A stretch of 64,000 nt of DNA from Tetrapyrgos nigripes (taxonomy: Eukaryota; Basidiomycota; Agaricomycetes; Agaricales; Campanellaceae), in assembly GCA_013368315.1 (NCBI GenBank), contig JAACJM010000013.1:186001-250000 (forward strand), in the 5' to 3' direction. The notes beneath the pieces were generated by a model. That model searched no databases. It was not told where the DNA came from and saw only the letters and a list, made by a program, of their open reading frames with translations. Below are positions 9,259 to 21,152 of this stretch, piece by piece. The position numbers and the translations under genes are program-made. Numbering within the stretch: position 1 is the first letter of the stretch; each line of letters opens with the position of its first letter.

Positions 9259-11486
9259 ATGGCTCTATTCCACATGCAAGGAGTGCCCATTGGGCCCATC
9301 GCAATCATGCTCGCGTTGCTTGCCTCCATGGGTGGCTTCATCTTTGGCTACGACACGGGTCAAATATCCGATATTCTCCTCATGGACGACTTTCTTCTCC
9401 GTTTCGCGACGTGTCAAGAAGGGGCGACGCTCGAGACTGCCTCAGATCAATGCGCATTCGGCGTTTGGCGTGCTGGTGCCATCGTGGCGCTCTTGTCCAT
9501 CGGTACCCTCGTTGGTGCTCTCTTTGGTGCTCCCACGGCCGAATTTTTTGGTCGGCGTTACGCGATGGTTGTGGAATGTCTTGTCTTTATTGTCGGTGTT
9601 ATCGTTCAGATCACTGCATTTTCTTCCTGGGAACAGTTCGCCGTTGGACGTCTTATCTCCGGGCTTGGTGTAGGGGCTTTGAGTGCTGCTGTGCCCATGT
9701 ATCAGGCTGAGACTGCACCCTCCGCGATCAGAGGCATGTTGACGGCGACCTATCAGGTAAGTTGTGTTCTCCTTTTTCTCTCCGTTTATCCCGAGGCTGA
9801 TGTCAAATTTTCTTCTTCGTAGCTCTTTATCACATTTGGCATTTTAGTTGCTTGTACGTCCTTTCTGTTACTTTTCTCTGAATGGAGCACACACTCACGA
9901 CTCTGATGATCAGACTGCATTTGTATTGGAACGCGCAATATTGTCGGTCCAGGTTCATGGCAGAGCGTTGTTGGGATTGGTATCGTCTGGCCTGTCATTC
10001 TCGGTGTAGGAATTTTGTTCATGCCCGAGTCCCCCAGATGGTTGGCTACCAAAGGTAGACAGTTTTTACCTCTTTGTAACGTGTGTTCTGATCATAGTCT
10101 GCTTTAGAACGCTACGACGAAGCCCATGTTTCCATCGCACGTTCTCACGGAATCCCTCGTTCGGACGCTCATACACACGACCTTGTTACTCGCCAAGTCG
10201 AGGAAATCCGAAATAATATCGAATGGGAGCGAGATTTGCGCGAACGAGAATTGATGGAGATTGAACACGGTTCTGCTTCCTCATTCGGTCCCGGTTCTGG
10301 TAAAGGAGCCACTGCCACTACCACCGTACGTCACAGATCTACCATCAACGACTGGCTCGACTGCTTCCGTCCGCGGGGCAAAGTCTTGTACCGCACCCTC
10401 TTGGGGATGTCACTTCAATCTCTTCAACAATTGACGGGTGCCAATTATTTCTTCTACTACGGCGCAACTATCTTCAAGAGTGTTGGCATCCAAGATTCAT
10501 TTATTACCCAAATCATTCTCGGTGCTGTCAACTTTGGATGTACGTTCTTGGGATTGTATGTCATGCACAATTTCGGAAGGAGGAAACCTCTGATTATCGG
10601 AGGCATTTGGCAGTCTGCTTGGCTGTTCGTCTTTGCAGCCGCTGGGACTGCAAAGAATCCAGAGACAGATCAGGCTATAGGCAAGTTGATGATTATTTCG
10701 GCTTGTCTGTTTATCCTGGGTTATGCGACGACTGTGAGTTCTTCTGCACTTCTCTGGTGCTGAGCTGCAGTGCTAAAAACAACAATTTTTGCAGTGGGCG
10801 CCGTGCGTCTGGATCCTGATAGGAGAGACATTCCCGACGAGGACCAGAGCAAAACAGGCAGCCATATCTACTGCGAGCAACTGGCTGTGGAACTTCTTGC
10901 TGGCGTTCTTCACCACGCCAATTGTGAACAGTATTCGCTTCAGTTACGGTTTCGTCTTTGCTGGTGAGTACCTCTCAGTGCCTCTGGCTTTCCTGCTTTG
11001 CCTTTTCGTTTTCCGGTGCGTAGAAGGTTGAGGGATGCGGAGGTCTGCCTCGACCGACTGTGGGAATTTTATTTTCCCTTTTTGGACTTCATAAATACGA
11101 ATTTTATTTTTCATTTTTTCTAACCTCTTCTCTACCTTCTACCAGGCTGCAACCTACTCGGAGCGATCGTCGTATATTTCTTCCTTTACGAGTCTGCCAA
11201 CCTCACTCTTGAAGCCGTTGACAGAATGTACAATGACCCCAAGTGCAAACCATGGACTTCGAGCGAGTGGGTGCCTGAGGGTGAAGGCTATCAGGGACGA
11301 CGTGATCTGGTTGAGCAGAGCAAGGCTGCTGAAGCAGGCAAAGGATTCGAGAGCGACTTTGGTGGGAAGGAAGAGGGAAGGGTAGAGAACGCTTCTGGAC
11401 CCCGAAAAGATGCTAGCGGTGCAAATGGAGGAAAGCTGGACGGCGTTGATGGTAAGCCATACACGATGGCTCCCTCAGAATCATAA
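9259..11486 (+). CDS. MFS monosaccharide (hexose-type) transporter, copy 1
   Basis: Major facilitator superfamily sugar/H+ symporter, expected in the plasma membrane with 12 membrane segments. Family signatures seen: GGFIFGYDTGQIS in helix 1, FGRRYAM loop 2-3, PESPRWLATK before the central loop, QQLTGANYFFYYG in helix 7 and GETFPTRTRAKQAA near helix 10. Exons: 9259-9756, 9823-9853, 9914-10054, 10108-10733, 10795-10963, 11146-11486, all phases consistent, giving 601 aa. The cytosolic C-tail is long and rich in Gly/Glu/Lys and ends TMAPSES. Copy 2 lies 660 bp downstream on the same strand. The substrate cannot be told from sequence; the QLTGANYFFYYG region is typical of hexose transporters. Confidence 0.9.
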
Positions 11487-12148
11487 TAGATGGCGTAGGC
11501 GTTGGAGTGCGTAACAAGCCGGTGTTCTGATTGTGATCCTTCACCGTCCAGATCACCACCCTTTAGCGCTTTAGCAACAACAACAAAACTTATGTAGCTT
11601 TTTCATGTGTATATTTGTATTTTCTCTGCTTTTCAGCACGGTACGCATCCTTTACTTATACTTATTACTAGACCTAATGATTCATGCTTTTAACGAGAAC
11701 ATTATCAACATCCTTAACTATTGATAGATACTGAAATGCACTACTGAAGATGATTCAGACGAAGACGTTTTGCGTTAAAAACTCCAGTGTCGCTGTGCAA
11801 ATGTGCGTGCGAATGCACTCGCGGTCACAACTTCAGCTCTTCGACCAAATCTTGACATCCATATTGCTGAGTCGTCTTGTCCTTTGCCCACTCTGACTTG
11901 TCTTCGTCCTTGCAGCGCAGTTTCCCAAAACTCCGTTGTACGCATAGTCAATCCAGCCTTGGAAAATTGCAATCTCATCATTCATGGCACATCTGCTATC
12001 CACACCAATAGGACGAGCATAAAGCTACTAATTTTGGAGGCAAATGTTCCTTCTAGGCCTTTGGGGTAGAATAGGAGACCCCAGCTAGATTTAGATACCG
12101 CCCAGTTCGACCTCCTTTTCTTCTTTGCGGACTCTTTCCCTCACCAGA
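11487..12148. other. Intergenic between the two sugar transporters
   Basis: About 660 bp that should contain the 3' UTR of copy 1 and the promoter of copy 2. No coding region or repeat is recognised. Confidence 0.6.
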
Positions 12149-14175
12149 ATGGTTCTGCTCCACATGAACGGTGTGCCCATCGGGCCCGTCGCAATCATGC
12201 TCGCGTTACTTGCATCTGTGGGCGGTTTCATCTTCGGCTACGACACTGGCCAAATCTCGGACATTCTTCTCATGGACGACTTTCTCCTCCGTTTCGCGAC
12301 GTGTCAACAAGGTGCGACGCTCCAAAATGCGTCAACGCAATGCAGCTTCAGTGTCTGGCGTTCGGGGCTTATCGTGGCTCTCTTGTCGGTCGGTACCCTC
12401 TTTGGCGCGCTCTTTGGTGCTCCAACAGCCGATAGGTTGGGTCGACGGCACGCGATGACTGTGGAATGTTTCGTCTTTATCGTTGGCGTTCTCATCCAAA
12501 TCACTGCGTTAACTGCCTGGGAACAATTTGCTATTGGGCGTTTCGTCTCAGGATTGGCAGTGGGAGCGTTGAGTGCTGCTGTGCCCATGTACCAGGCTGA
12601 GACTGCACCCTCCGTCATTAGAGGACCGTTGACCGCGACTTTCCAGTGCGCTGTGACGCTCGGGTATGTCGCAAGAGATTTACTTTCTTTTCGTTGGAAT
12701 GAACTCGAACTGATGATTTCTGATGTCCAGGATTCTCGTCGCCTGTACGTGCTTTGCGGTTGCCTTCTTTGGAATGAGAGCTGACAACTTTGATACCGTA
12801 ACATAGACTGTATCTCGCTAGGAGCACGCGACTTCAAAGGTTCAGGTTCATGGCAAACGATCGTTGGAATCAGTATGCTTTGGCCTCTCATCCTCGGAGT
12901 AGGGATCTTGTTCATGCCAGAGTCTCCAAGGTGGTTGGCTACAAAAGGTAGGGAGTTGTGTATGTAGACCTGAAGAAGGCTTACCATCACCTCTAGGCCG
13001 CTACGACGAAGCCCATGTCTCTATTGCGCGTATTCACGGAATCTCTTCTTTCCAAGCCCAAACTCACCCTCTCGTCACTCGCCAAATCGGAGAAATCCGC
13101 AACAGTCTCCAATGGTTGCAAGAATTACGCAAAGACGTGGAACACAACTCTTCGTCAAATCGCAAATCCTTCCTCTCTGAATGGCTCGAGTGTTTCCGTC
13201 CCCGAAACAAAGTCCTCTATCGTACTATCTTGGGAATGACACTGCAATCTCTACAACAATTGACAGGCGCAAACTACTTCTTTTACTACGGTGCAACTGT
13301 CTTTCAAAGCGTTGGCTTGCAAGATTCATTCATTACTCAAATTATTCTGGGAGCTGTCAACTTCTCGTGTACGACTTTCGGATTGTTTGTTATGCAGAGG
13401 TTTGGGAGAAGGAAACCTTTGATTATTGGTGGGCTTTGGCAGTCGGTGTGGCTCTTCGTGTTTGCTGCTGCTGGAACTGCAGGGAATCCCCAGACCAGCC
13501 CGATGATAGGAAAGCTGATGATTGTTTCGGCTTGTCTGTTTATCTTGGGTTATGCGACGTCTGTCAGTCTTTCTTTCGCACTTCTCTGGTGCTGAACTGC
13601 GTGCTAAATACGGGAACCTCTTGCAGTGGGCGCCGTGCGTCTGGATCCTGATAGGAGAGACATTCCCGACGAGAACCAGAGCGAAACAGGCAGCCATATC
13701 TACTACGTGTAACTGGCTGTGGAACTTCGTTCTGGCGTTCTTCACCCCTTTGATTGTGAACCGTATCGGTTTTGCATATGGCTTTGTTTTTGCCGGTGAG
13801 CTACCTCTCCTTTTTTAACGGGAGTTTGTTGCTCGTCGTTGTTCTTCAGCTATATATAACGTCTTTAATTCCTGACTAGGTTGCAATCTTTTCGGCGCCA
13901 TCGTCGTCTACCTCTTCCTCTACGAATCCGCTAATCATACGCTCGAAGCCGTTGATAAAATGTACAACGATCCCAACTGCAAACCTTGGAGTTCGAGTGA
14001 GTGGGTCGAGGTGGATGATGTTTATCACGGGAAAGGGAACTTGGCTGGGCAGAGACAAGCTGGCAGAGTGGAAGATGCTGGTAGGATTAGTGAGGGCACT
14101 GGCACTGAGACGAGTGGTGAGAAGGGAAAGAGGTCGGGTGAGGTTGCAGTATTTGGTATGGCGCCTGAATATTGA
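12149..14175 (+). CDS. MFS monosaccharide (hexose-type) transporter, copy 2
   Basis: Tandem paralogue of the upstream transporter, with the same signatures (GGFIFGYDTGQIS, LGRRHAM, PESPRWLATK, QQLTGANYFFYYG, GETFPTRTRAKQAA). Exons: 12149-12663, 12731-12744 (14 nt), 12807-12947, 12997-13562, 13627-13795, 13880-14175, giving 566 aa. Exons 3 and 5 are the same length as in copy 1 (141 and 169 nt). The first intron is 17 nt further downstream than in copy 1, yet exons 1+2 total 529 nt in both genes. The central loop is 20 residues shorter and the C-tail is also shorter, ending VFGMAPEY. The fourth intron starts GTCAGT instead of GTGAGT. Divergence from copy 1 outside exon 5 suggests an old duplication. 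Confidence 0.9.
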
Positions 14176-14459
14176 ATGGTTTGTTCGTCCGGAGAAGGTT
14201 TCGGAGGCCGAGTCGGTCTCATGTAGTTGAGTCGTTGTACTGTAGTATCCTGTATCTGGTTTTGTATTCTCTTCTCAATGACACTACCGTTCATACGTGA
14301 TATCTCGTCATGTTCTGACTCTGGGTGAAGTAGTGTAATTACAATTATTGTAGGGTATGAAGGTTATCGCCCAGTGTCGTCCGTATACAAAGATGATTGG
14401 AAAAGTTCTAGTAGAAAGATAAGGATAGACTCCAGGAAAAAAATTGTTCATTGTAACGT

Positions 14460-17400
14460 TCAGAGGTCCATCAGCCCACCATCATTCCGAACCTTCTTCT
14501 CCCATTCCTTCCTCTTCCTCAAAACCTTCTCAATTTCAGAATTTAACGCATAAATCCACGCATCTCTTTCGATGCGACTTCTTGTCCTAAAAATCGCAAA
14601 CTTCCTCTTCGCATCCAAAGCCGGCGGTTTTGGTAACGCCAAACTTGGAGTTGAACTCGAGATAGATCCTGTACTTTTCTTCGAGCTCGATGCAGCTGAG
14701 GTAGAATTTCCTGTTTCAGGAGCCAACATTGGATTTGCGTGACCATTCTGCTGGGGTTTACTGGTCTCTTTCTCCTTCCCCTTTTCCTCGACCCCTTGCT
14801 CAGCCTGTGAAGACTGCCTATAGCAGATAACGAACAGCCTATCCTCTTCTTTATCGTCAACCTCTAGTCCATCTTGATACCTCCTCGGCAAAACTTCTTG
14901 ATTCGCATCAAACTGCCCTGGAGGAAGACATTGAGCGGCGAAATACCCCGAAAAGACGTATGCATCGAGAAGTGAAATCCTGTTTCTGCGCATGGTAGTA
15001 TGAAGGGAGTGGTGCGGGGAAATACGGAATTGGACAAGGGTTCCAGCGAGAAGAAAGAGGTGTGTCAATCTATGAAGAAAGGTTTCAATAAGTCACGGCG
15101 TACCACTGAGAGAAACAGGCCTGACTCACTTATACGGCCCTCTCATTCCCCTCCTCATGAAAACCTTCCCATCCCGTATAATTGACCTACAACCTTCCAA
15201 CACACACCAATTATAGAGGTAGCCTAAAGTTGGTAACGCAGCCTTGTCATCAGGAAGAGCCTCCGTATATATGATATGATCATTATCGACATGGACCAAA
15301 GGTGTCACTCGTGGTTTTCGCGTTTGAGCAAGATCCATTTCTTCACGCGTATCAGCTCGCACTCTTAGCTTCCAATAGCGTATAAGCTCTTGTAATCTCT
15401 CAACCCATTCCGAAGCAAGTTGACGTGAGTGTGTCTGTTTGTATATAAGAGTGCGAGTTCAGTAACACTCCAAACATCAGAAAGGATGAATTCACCTCAA
15501 ATCTAATGACCATCCCTGTTTTCAACAACAGCTCAAATGACCTCTTCATCTTCAACTCGGTCGGATTATCACTCTTGCTCAACACCTCTGGCCCTCCTTC
15601 ATCTTGCTCGTCCCCTTCTTCCCTCACGGGTGGCAAGTCCATCGTATGCAGTTCTTCGTCATTCTTCGCCTGGAACTCATGTGTATGCTTGACCACAGAA
15701 TGCACAGCTCTCCTGACAGCAAGTACAGAATCCAGATCGCCTACACCCATAGCTTTGGTGATTTGAGCGACACCCCTCTCTACTTCTAACTTGCGTAGAC
15801 TGTGAGCGTACTCGTGTGGGTCATCGGAAAGACTGCCTAGTCCGTGATCAGTAAGCATTTGCATTCCCAATGGAGTCGGTGGGTTGGCGTCTGAGGGACG
15901 TAGGGAGAATAGGTATGGTCCATGCGTACAGAGGTAGACTTGCTCTTTCTGACGAGTGGCCGGCTTAATGCGAGAGAGATATCCTTCAATTGCTGGTGGT
16001 TCGTTTAACCTTTCGCCATTCTTGAGGTGTACAAAAGAAGGATAATGCTCTCCTAGTCGAATTTCTAGTTGTAGCGGAACCTTAGACTATATAAGAACCA
16101 AATTGATGAGAAAACGAAACAGACGACTCCAGTGAGCGGACAAGACAAACCTGTTTAACAGCCAACCCGCACAAAACACTCCACCTCCTCGCTTGCCCTT
16201 CTACATCGTCATCCAGCCATATCCAATCCAAATGCGTTCCATTTCTCCATGCAAGTTGAAGGGATTTGCCTTCTGCGATCTCTCGTTCAATGACAAACTT
16301 CCAATCGCTCACTTCACGAAGTGAACGGATACATAAAGCAATAATGTTCTCACGAGAGAACATTCTGAAGCCATCGAGTGTGTCTACTCCAGGAGTGTTG
16401 ATCATGACTTGGGCATCTAGACGCGGGTTTTTAACCAATATGGATGGAGGTATCTGATTGCCTTTGGCACGCCTGGAAAACGTGCAGAAGCGGGTTATGC
16501 TCTCCGGTAAAGAAGTCAACAGAAATTCCAACTTACCACAGTTGCCATAGCCAGTCATAGGCACGCGAACGACTCTTGTGTTTGAAGATGTAGATATTGG
16601 TTTCGTCCTTTGAGGCACGTATATCCCATTGGCCTTTGAAAGGATTGTATAAACGGTGGGTCTGACACGAGCTTATGCAGAACGACAGGTCGACGAATGA
16701 GTACATCGACAGGATGGTGCTATCGTGATTCAGTAGTATGGTATAAGCAAGGTGTTTATGGCCTCTCAACCATTCCTTGCCGGGCACGGTCTGGTAAAAT
16801 GTGGTCAAAGGTCTGCATGTTTGGTAACGTGTAAGGAAACATACATGGTTCTTATACAGCTCAATACGATCTTTCCGCCATGCAACCAGAAACTCTGCCC
16901 AATCCTCCAACCATAAGCCTTTCGTTGTTCGATGTCTCTCTTCCGTAAAATTTCTGATTGTGTCTTCAGTAGAATATATTCGGACCAGTATCCTGTCTAT
17001 TTCAAATTCATCAGGCTGGGGGGAAAAAAACAGTAGAGTAAGTACCTCTCAGAATCACATCACCCGTTTCAGGATGGTCGCTTGCAAAAGCACCAGTACT
17101 CATAGCCCCTGCACTCGTATTTAGGATACCGCTTTCCGTTCGCTCCAAAACATCTGCTGGTGAAGCAGGTACCGGAGATGGACTCGGTGAATGAGAGACG
17201 GGGGTGAGATCATAACGGACAGCCTTTTTGCCTTTGTCCTTTGCTTTTGACGGGACGACATCGCTCTTTGCAAAAGATGGTATGCGAATGTTGGATTTTC
17301 GTGGAGGAATAGCAGGCTCCGACCGTGCTCCGTTTGGGGACGAGCCCACTCGGAGTGACAGGGGTGGCCTGAGGAGAGCCGTGCTTGAAGATGCGCTAGA

Positions 17401-18093
17401 CGGTCCAGCTTCTCCTTCATCAGCTGAGACCTGCCGTTGGTCAATCGTGGGTGCAGCAATGACCTCGGGTACACAAGGAGCCGTGACAAAAGTTTCTGTG
17501 GGATCGGGAACGTCTGAACCCGTTCCATTTGTAGTAATGTTGTGAATCACTTGTACTGCAGCCGAGTCCATTGGAAGGTAGGGGCTCGAACAAGCTGATA
17601 CCCTCGAGGAAACGCGACTCATGGCCTCAGCTTCCACGAAGATATTGACACCAACGATATTCCCGACCTCGAACGAACTGCCCACCCAGCGAGTCGCTGC
17701 ACGCTTTAAATCCTTCTTATCGTTTTTATTCCGAGAAATTAGCTGACCCCATTCACTCTCCCTCCATCTTTCAAGCATTCTCTCCCTGGCACCCTGTTCC
17801 TCCTGCTCGCCCCACTCTTCCTCCCTTCCCCCTTCGTTAAGAAAAAACCTCAAGGCATAGTTCTTCATGACACGCGAAACTTCGTCGCTATCGCTTGAGT
17901 CATTGGAAAAAGGAAAGAGTCTTGACTTTCGCTTTGCGGTTTGACGTGCCTCTCGTTGGAGCACAGAGTCTGGCATAGGGCCGAGGAAGAACCTCTTGAG
18001 AATGTGCGAGGGTCCGGCACCTTCATTGGTAATCTGAGAGGAAGTAGTCGGGACAGTGGAAGACGAGGGCTGCGAGCGAAATGGTGGCGGCAT
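14460..18093 (-). CDS. SPO71: SPO71/Mug56-like PH-domain protein (sporulation/prospore membrane family)
   Basis: The 1093-aa product has a disordered N-terminus (HILKRFFLGPMPDSVL near residue 30), then the conserved Spo71/Mug56-type region: WAEFLVAWRKDRIELY, GKEWLRGHKHLAY, FKHKSRSRAYDWLWQLW (PH-like) and FRMFSRENIIALC. The C-terminal PH domain is split by a Ser/Thr-rich insert and ends FRTRSRIERDAWIYAL. In yeasts this family controls prospore-membrane growth and spore wall formation; in basidiomycetes its role is inferred only. Exons (minus): 18093-17046, 16996-16845, 16790-16537, 16472-16151, 16086-15496, 15434-15130, 15069-14460, phases consistent to TGA. The intron 16791-16844 is 54 nt and stop-free, so unspliced RNA would stay in frame. 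The call rests on remembered family sequence, so the name is fairly but not fully certain. Confidence 0.75.
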
Positions 18094-18388
18094 AAGAAGG
18101 GTTTTGGCTAGGGGAAGTAGATCTCAGTGCATGATGGGAGCCGAAAGCAATGACATCGTTGCACGTGAGGAGGACGAATTACTTCAAATTTCTTCGACTT
18201 CAATTGTAAACAGTACAGAGAGAGTATGATAGAGTAGGGATTGGTAAGGTAAGGTAATGCAAATATTATAAGATAGATGATTAGGCCTTAGGCACGGATG
18301 AGGTACATGTACTTTGCAAGAAATTGTCGGGTACTGGCGTTAACGTTGATTACAGTTTTGAAGGCGAGTAGAGCTGGAAGCCAGAAAA

Positions 18389-20022
18389 TCAATGGCTGGA
18401 GTGGTCAGACTCGGATTGTTTTTTAGCCTCGGTTTGGAAAAGTTTTCGCGTCTCATTCAGGTACGATTCAGCCTCTTCTCTCTCAAAGCTATAATCGTAC
18501 AAAAAGAGCATTGATCAGTCTTCGCAACCTCGCATGGAAGAATAAATACTCACGCAATCTTCTTGCCTTTGGTATGCATGTCAGGCTCACGAAGTGCAAA
18601 GGGATTGACATCGTGGTTCACATCCAAGTTTGCCAAGCTATGGTTGACAAATCGGTGGGTGGTTTCGTCAGAGCGGACGGCATAAATGACATCGAGAAGT
18701 GTTGCATCTGGAGGTAGACGCCAGTAGTCAATGGCAATTTGAGGGGCGGGTCGGTCAGACCTAGGTAGCTCGTCGTTAGATACCAAGTTGGGTGAGCGAG
18801 CGAAAGGAACACACCATTCAGGAACACGACCAGCCTCAATCTCTTCTATACATCGAGTACTAGACTCGGTCAGCATAGGTTCCAGGAGACATGGAGATGA
18901 AAATACTCACTAAGTAACCACTGCTTCTTCCTCGAGATGGCCGACAAAACGGTGACAAGTACGCGGAGAGATAAGATAACCGAGGACTGTCGGAATGAGA
19001 ACGGTGGTTTGAATCAGAGGAGGATATAGATGACTCACAAAACAAGTTGTAGAATACACCTTGAGCGCCTAAAATCAGAGCTCTAAAGATGATGGAGGGT
19101 TGCCGAAGAGTCATGAATGTCCTGGGTAATGGTCAACTGAGCATAGGTTCAGGCGATCAGAAAGAGCTGTCATTCTTACATGAGATGCATTCTTTCATTT
19201 TCTGCTTCTTCCAGACAGGTATGAATCCTGTCGTCTATGTTAGTTTTCATATGGCGCTCAACCACAATCTTGGCTCACCATCCATTGTCACGGCGCTACA
19301 CAGGGAAGTGGGCGATCAGCGAAGGCTTAAGTCGAGAAGCAGATCTTGACTCACCATCAAACGCAAGCTCTGCAAGTGCCGTAAAGTAGCAGCGACCATC
19401 CCGGGAACACCGGCGATAGACTCAAGGAAAAGTATCCGCTGTAGAATGAACGGTTAGACAGCTAAAACGCCGAAGATACACCAACAAGGCTTACACTGAG
19501 CCACTGCTTATCATCGAGGAGATAGCCTTCTTTTCTCAACTCGGCTAGTGACATGTCTTTGCCTGGCGGAATCTCCTTGTGCTTGTAACCTGACACGAAA
19601 TCATATCCCCAACGAGACAGCTTGACCAAATTAGCTGCGAGTTTGTCGGAGAGGCACGTCGCTTCACGGTGTAAGACCTGAAAGACAAAAAAGGTAAGCC
19701 ACAAAGCCCTAGCTTGCCTGCACAATGAAGGACTTACATCAACCGCCCTTAATTCTTCTGGAGAGTACACAGGATGGAATAAAACCCAATCGCCTGTATG
19801 GATTTTGGAGTTTGCACCCCCAGTCTGAGTATTCACGGTAGTCACGACGTCAGGCTGAGTGAGAGCAGAAGGTACAGGAGGCGTCGAGACAGAATTGCGG
19901 TCTGTCGCTGTTGCGAGAGTACGACGAGCAAAGTAAGCAGAGGAACACCGGCCTGCATGAGCGTAAGCACCAACAACGTTGAATGCGCCTATGCGACCAG
20001 CGTTAGGGACGATTCGCAACAT
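18389..20022 (-). CDS. AOX1: Mitochondrial alternative oxidase
   Basis: Di-iron ubiquinol oxidase of the inner mitochondrial membrane. It passes electrons from ubiquinol to oxygen, bypassing complexes III and IV. The presequence is rich in Arg/Ala/Ser ([18 protein letters not shown]). Iron-ligand motifs are present: [22 protein letters not shown] and [17 protein letters not shown], with [10 protein letters not shown] after them. Exons (minus): 20022-19738, 19677-19495, 19438-19355, 19295-19279, 19227-19180, 19121-19039, 18986-18911, 18859-18554, 18488-18389, giving 393 aa. Exon 4 is a 17-nt microexon and exon 5 is 48 nt, so the first metal-ligand motif is assembled from very short exons. The intron 19678-19737 is 60 nt and has no stop in frame. 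All key residues appear intact. Confidence 0.93.
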
Positions 20023-20081
20023 GCTTGACTAGAAGTAGTTGATATATGCGAGAGGTGATTGGGTGGCAGACATGGTCCAAT

Positions 20082-20350
20082 CTAATCGATTTTATACCTT
20101 TTCACCGCATCCCATCCATTGATCGAATCGAAATGCCCGTCTCCCTCCGAGCGCCCTCCGAGCCAATCCGTTGTTTCAATAAGCAATGACGCAGGCACTA
20201 TGCAGGTAATCGGATCTTTGCCAGTCCCTGGGCAAGATATTTGCAGATCCTCATAGTCTGCAAAACAGAACTGCAGTGGTTCTGGATGAAGGAGCACTAT
20301 GTACGGTTCTGGATGTCGGCCCGCCTCGAGAAACTCTATCAAGATTCAAC
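20082..20350 (-). pseudogene. Possible 3' exon or fragment of an unknown gene
   Basis: A minus-strand frame ends at TAG 20082-20084 and shows protein-like composition (FLEAGRHPEPYIVLLHPEPL, CIVPASLLIETTDWLGG). It has no ATG; a TAG acceptor-like site immediately precedes it, so it would have to be a terminal exon. No matching upstream exon was found before the inverted-repeat element at about 20.5 kb, so the gene may be truncated. Family not recognised. Confidence 0.3.
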
Positions 20351-20497
20351 AAAAGTAATACACGTGACTCTCCAAGTTGCCTGATGCCGGGTCCGGCGGC
20401 CACGATTCAAGTTGCGACCAAACTTGAGCAAAGCTGAACAAGCGTCTCGTATTACTCCGATAAGGGCGCAGCAGTGAGTTACCCAGACACAGGCTAG

Positions 20498-21152
20498 TAG
20501 GGCTGTTCGTAGTGCCCGTCTACTCTATACGGCTGCACGGACGTATATTCGGTTATATGTTACAGGGCTGGCCGCTGGTCAGGTTCACTTTTGAATGGCA
20601 TGGCAGTGGTTGAAGGCGGTCGGGAGATCACCTGACAATTGAGGTCACGCCTGACCCTTCTTCGCGACGCGTCCCTTAGCTGCAACCTGACATCGTAAGA
20701 AAACGTTCAACGAAAGAGCTCGCAGCTCAGCGCTCTGCGACACAGTCCTTGTCAAGAGCAAGCAAGGTCAGCGCCCTTCTCCAGTTCTGGCAGGGTAGTC
20801 TAAATTTCGGTCATTTTTGTTGTATACAACTCAATCGACTCACCCTTCACTACTCTGCTAACAATCACGCCGCATTATCAATCTATGCATTTGAGGGGCT
20901 CTGTAGGGTAAACAAGTCATTAGAATGTCTCTGGCGATGAAATAAGGACCTGTAAGTAATTTATCGACATTTTTATCATTTTATACGCACTGAAAAATTT
21001 TTGATACCTCAACCGGCTGTATATACGGGTCGTAACGCGTACCATATGCTTTATCTGTACCGACAGACCTCGACAACCCCTTGTACGGTACGGTTACGGG
21101 ATTTCCACACTCTATACGGTCGTAACCGTATACGGTACGGTGAACAGCCCTA
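20498..21152. mobile_element. Non-autonomous DNA element with hAT-like terminal inverted repeats
   Basis: TAGGGCTGTTC at 20498-20508 is an exact inverted copy of GAACAGCCCTA at 21142-21152. The terminal sequence resembles hAT-superfamily ends. The right end of the interior is packed with short CGGTA/TACCG words in both orientations (about 21025-21140), like subterminal binding sites. No transposase is encoded in about 655 bp. No clean 8-bp target duplication is visible: AGGCTAG occurs directly left of the left end (20491-20497) and again 8 bp beyond the right end (21161-21167), so the boundary may be off or the match accidental. Confidence 0.45.
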
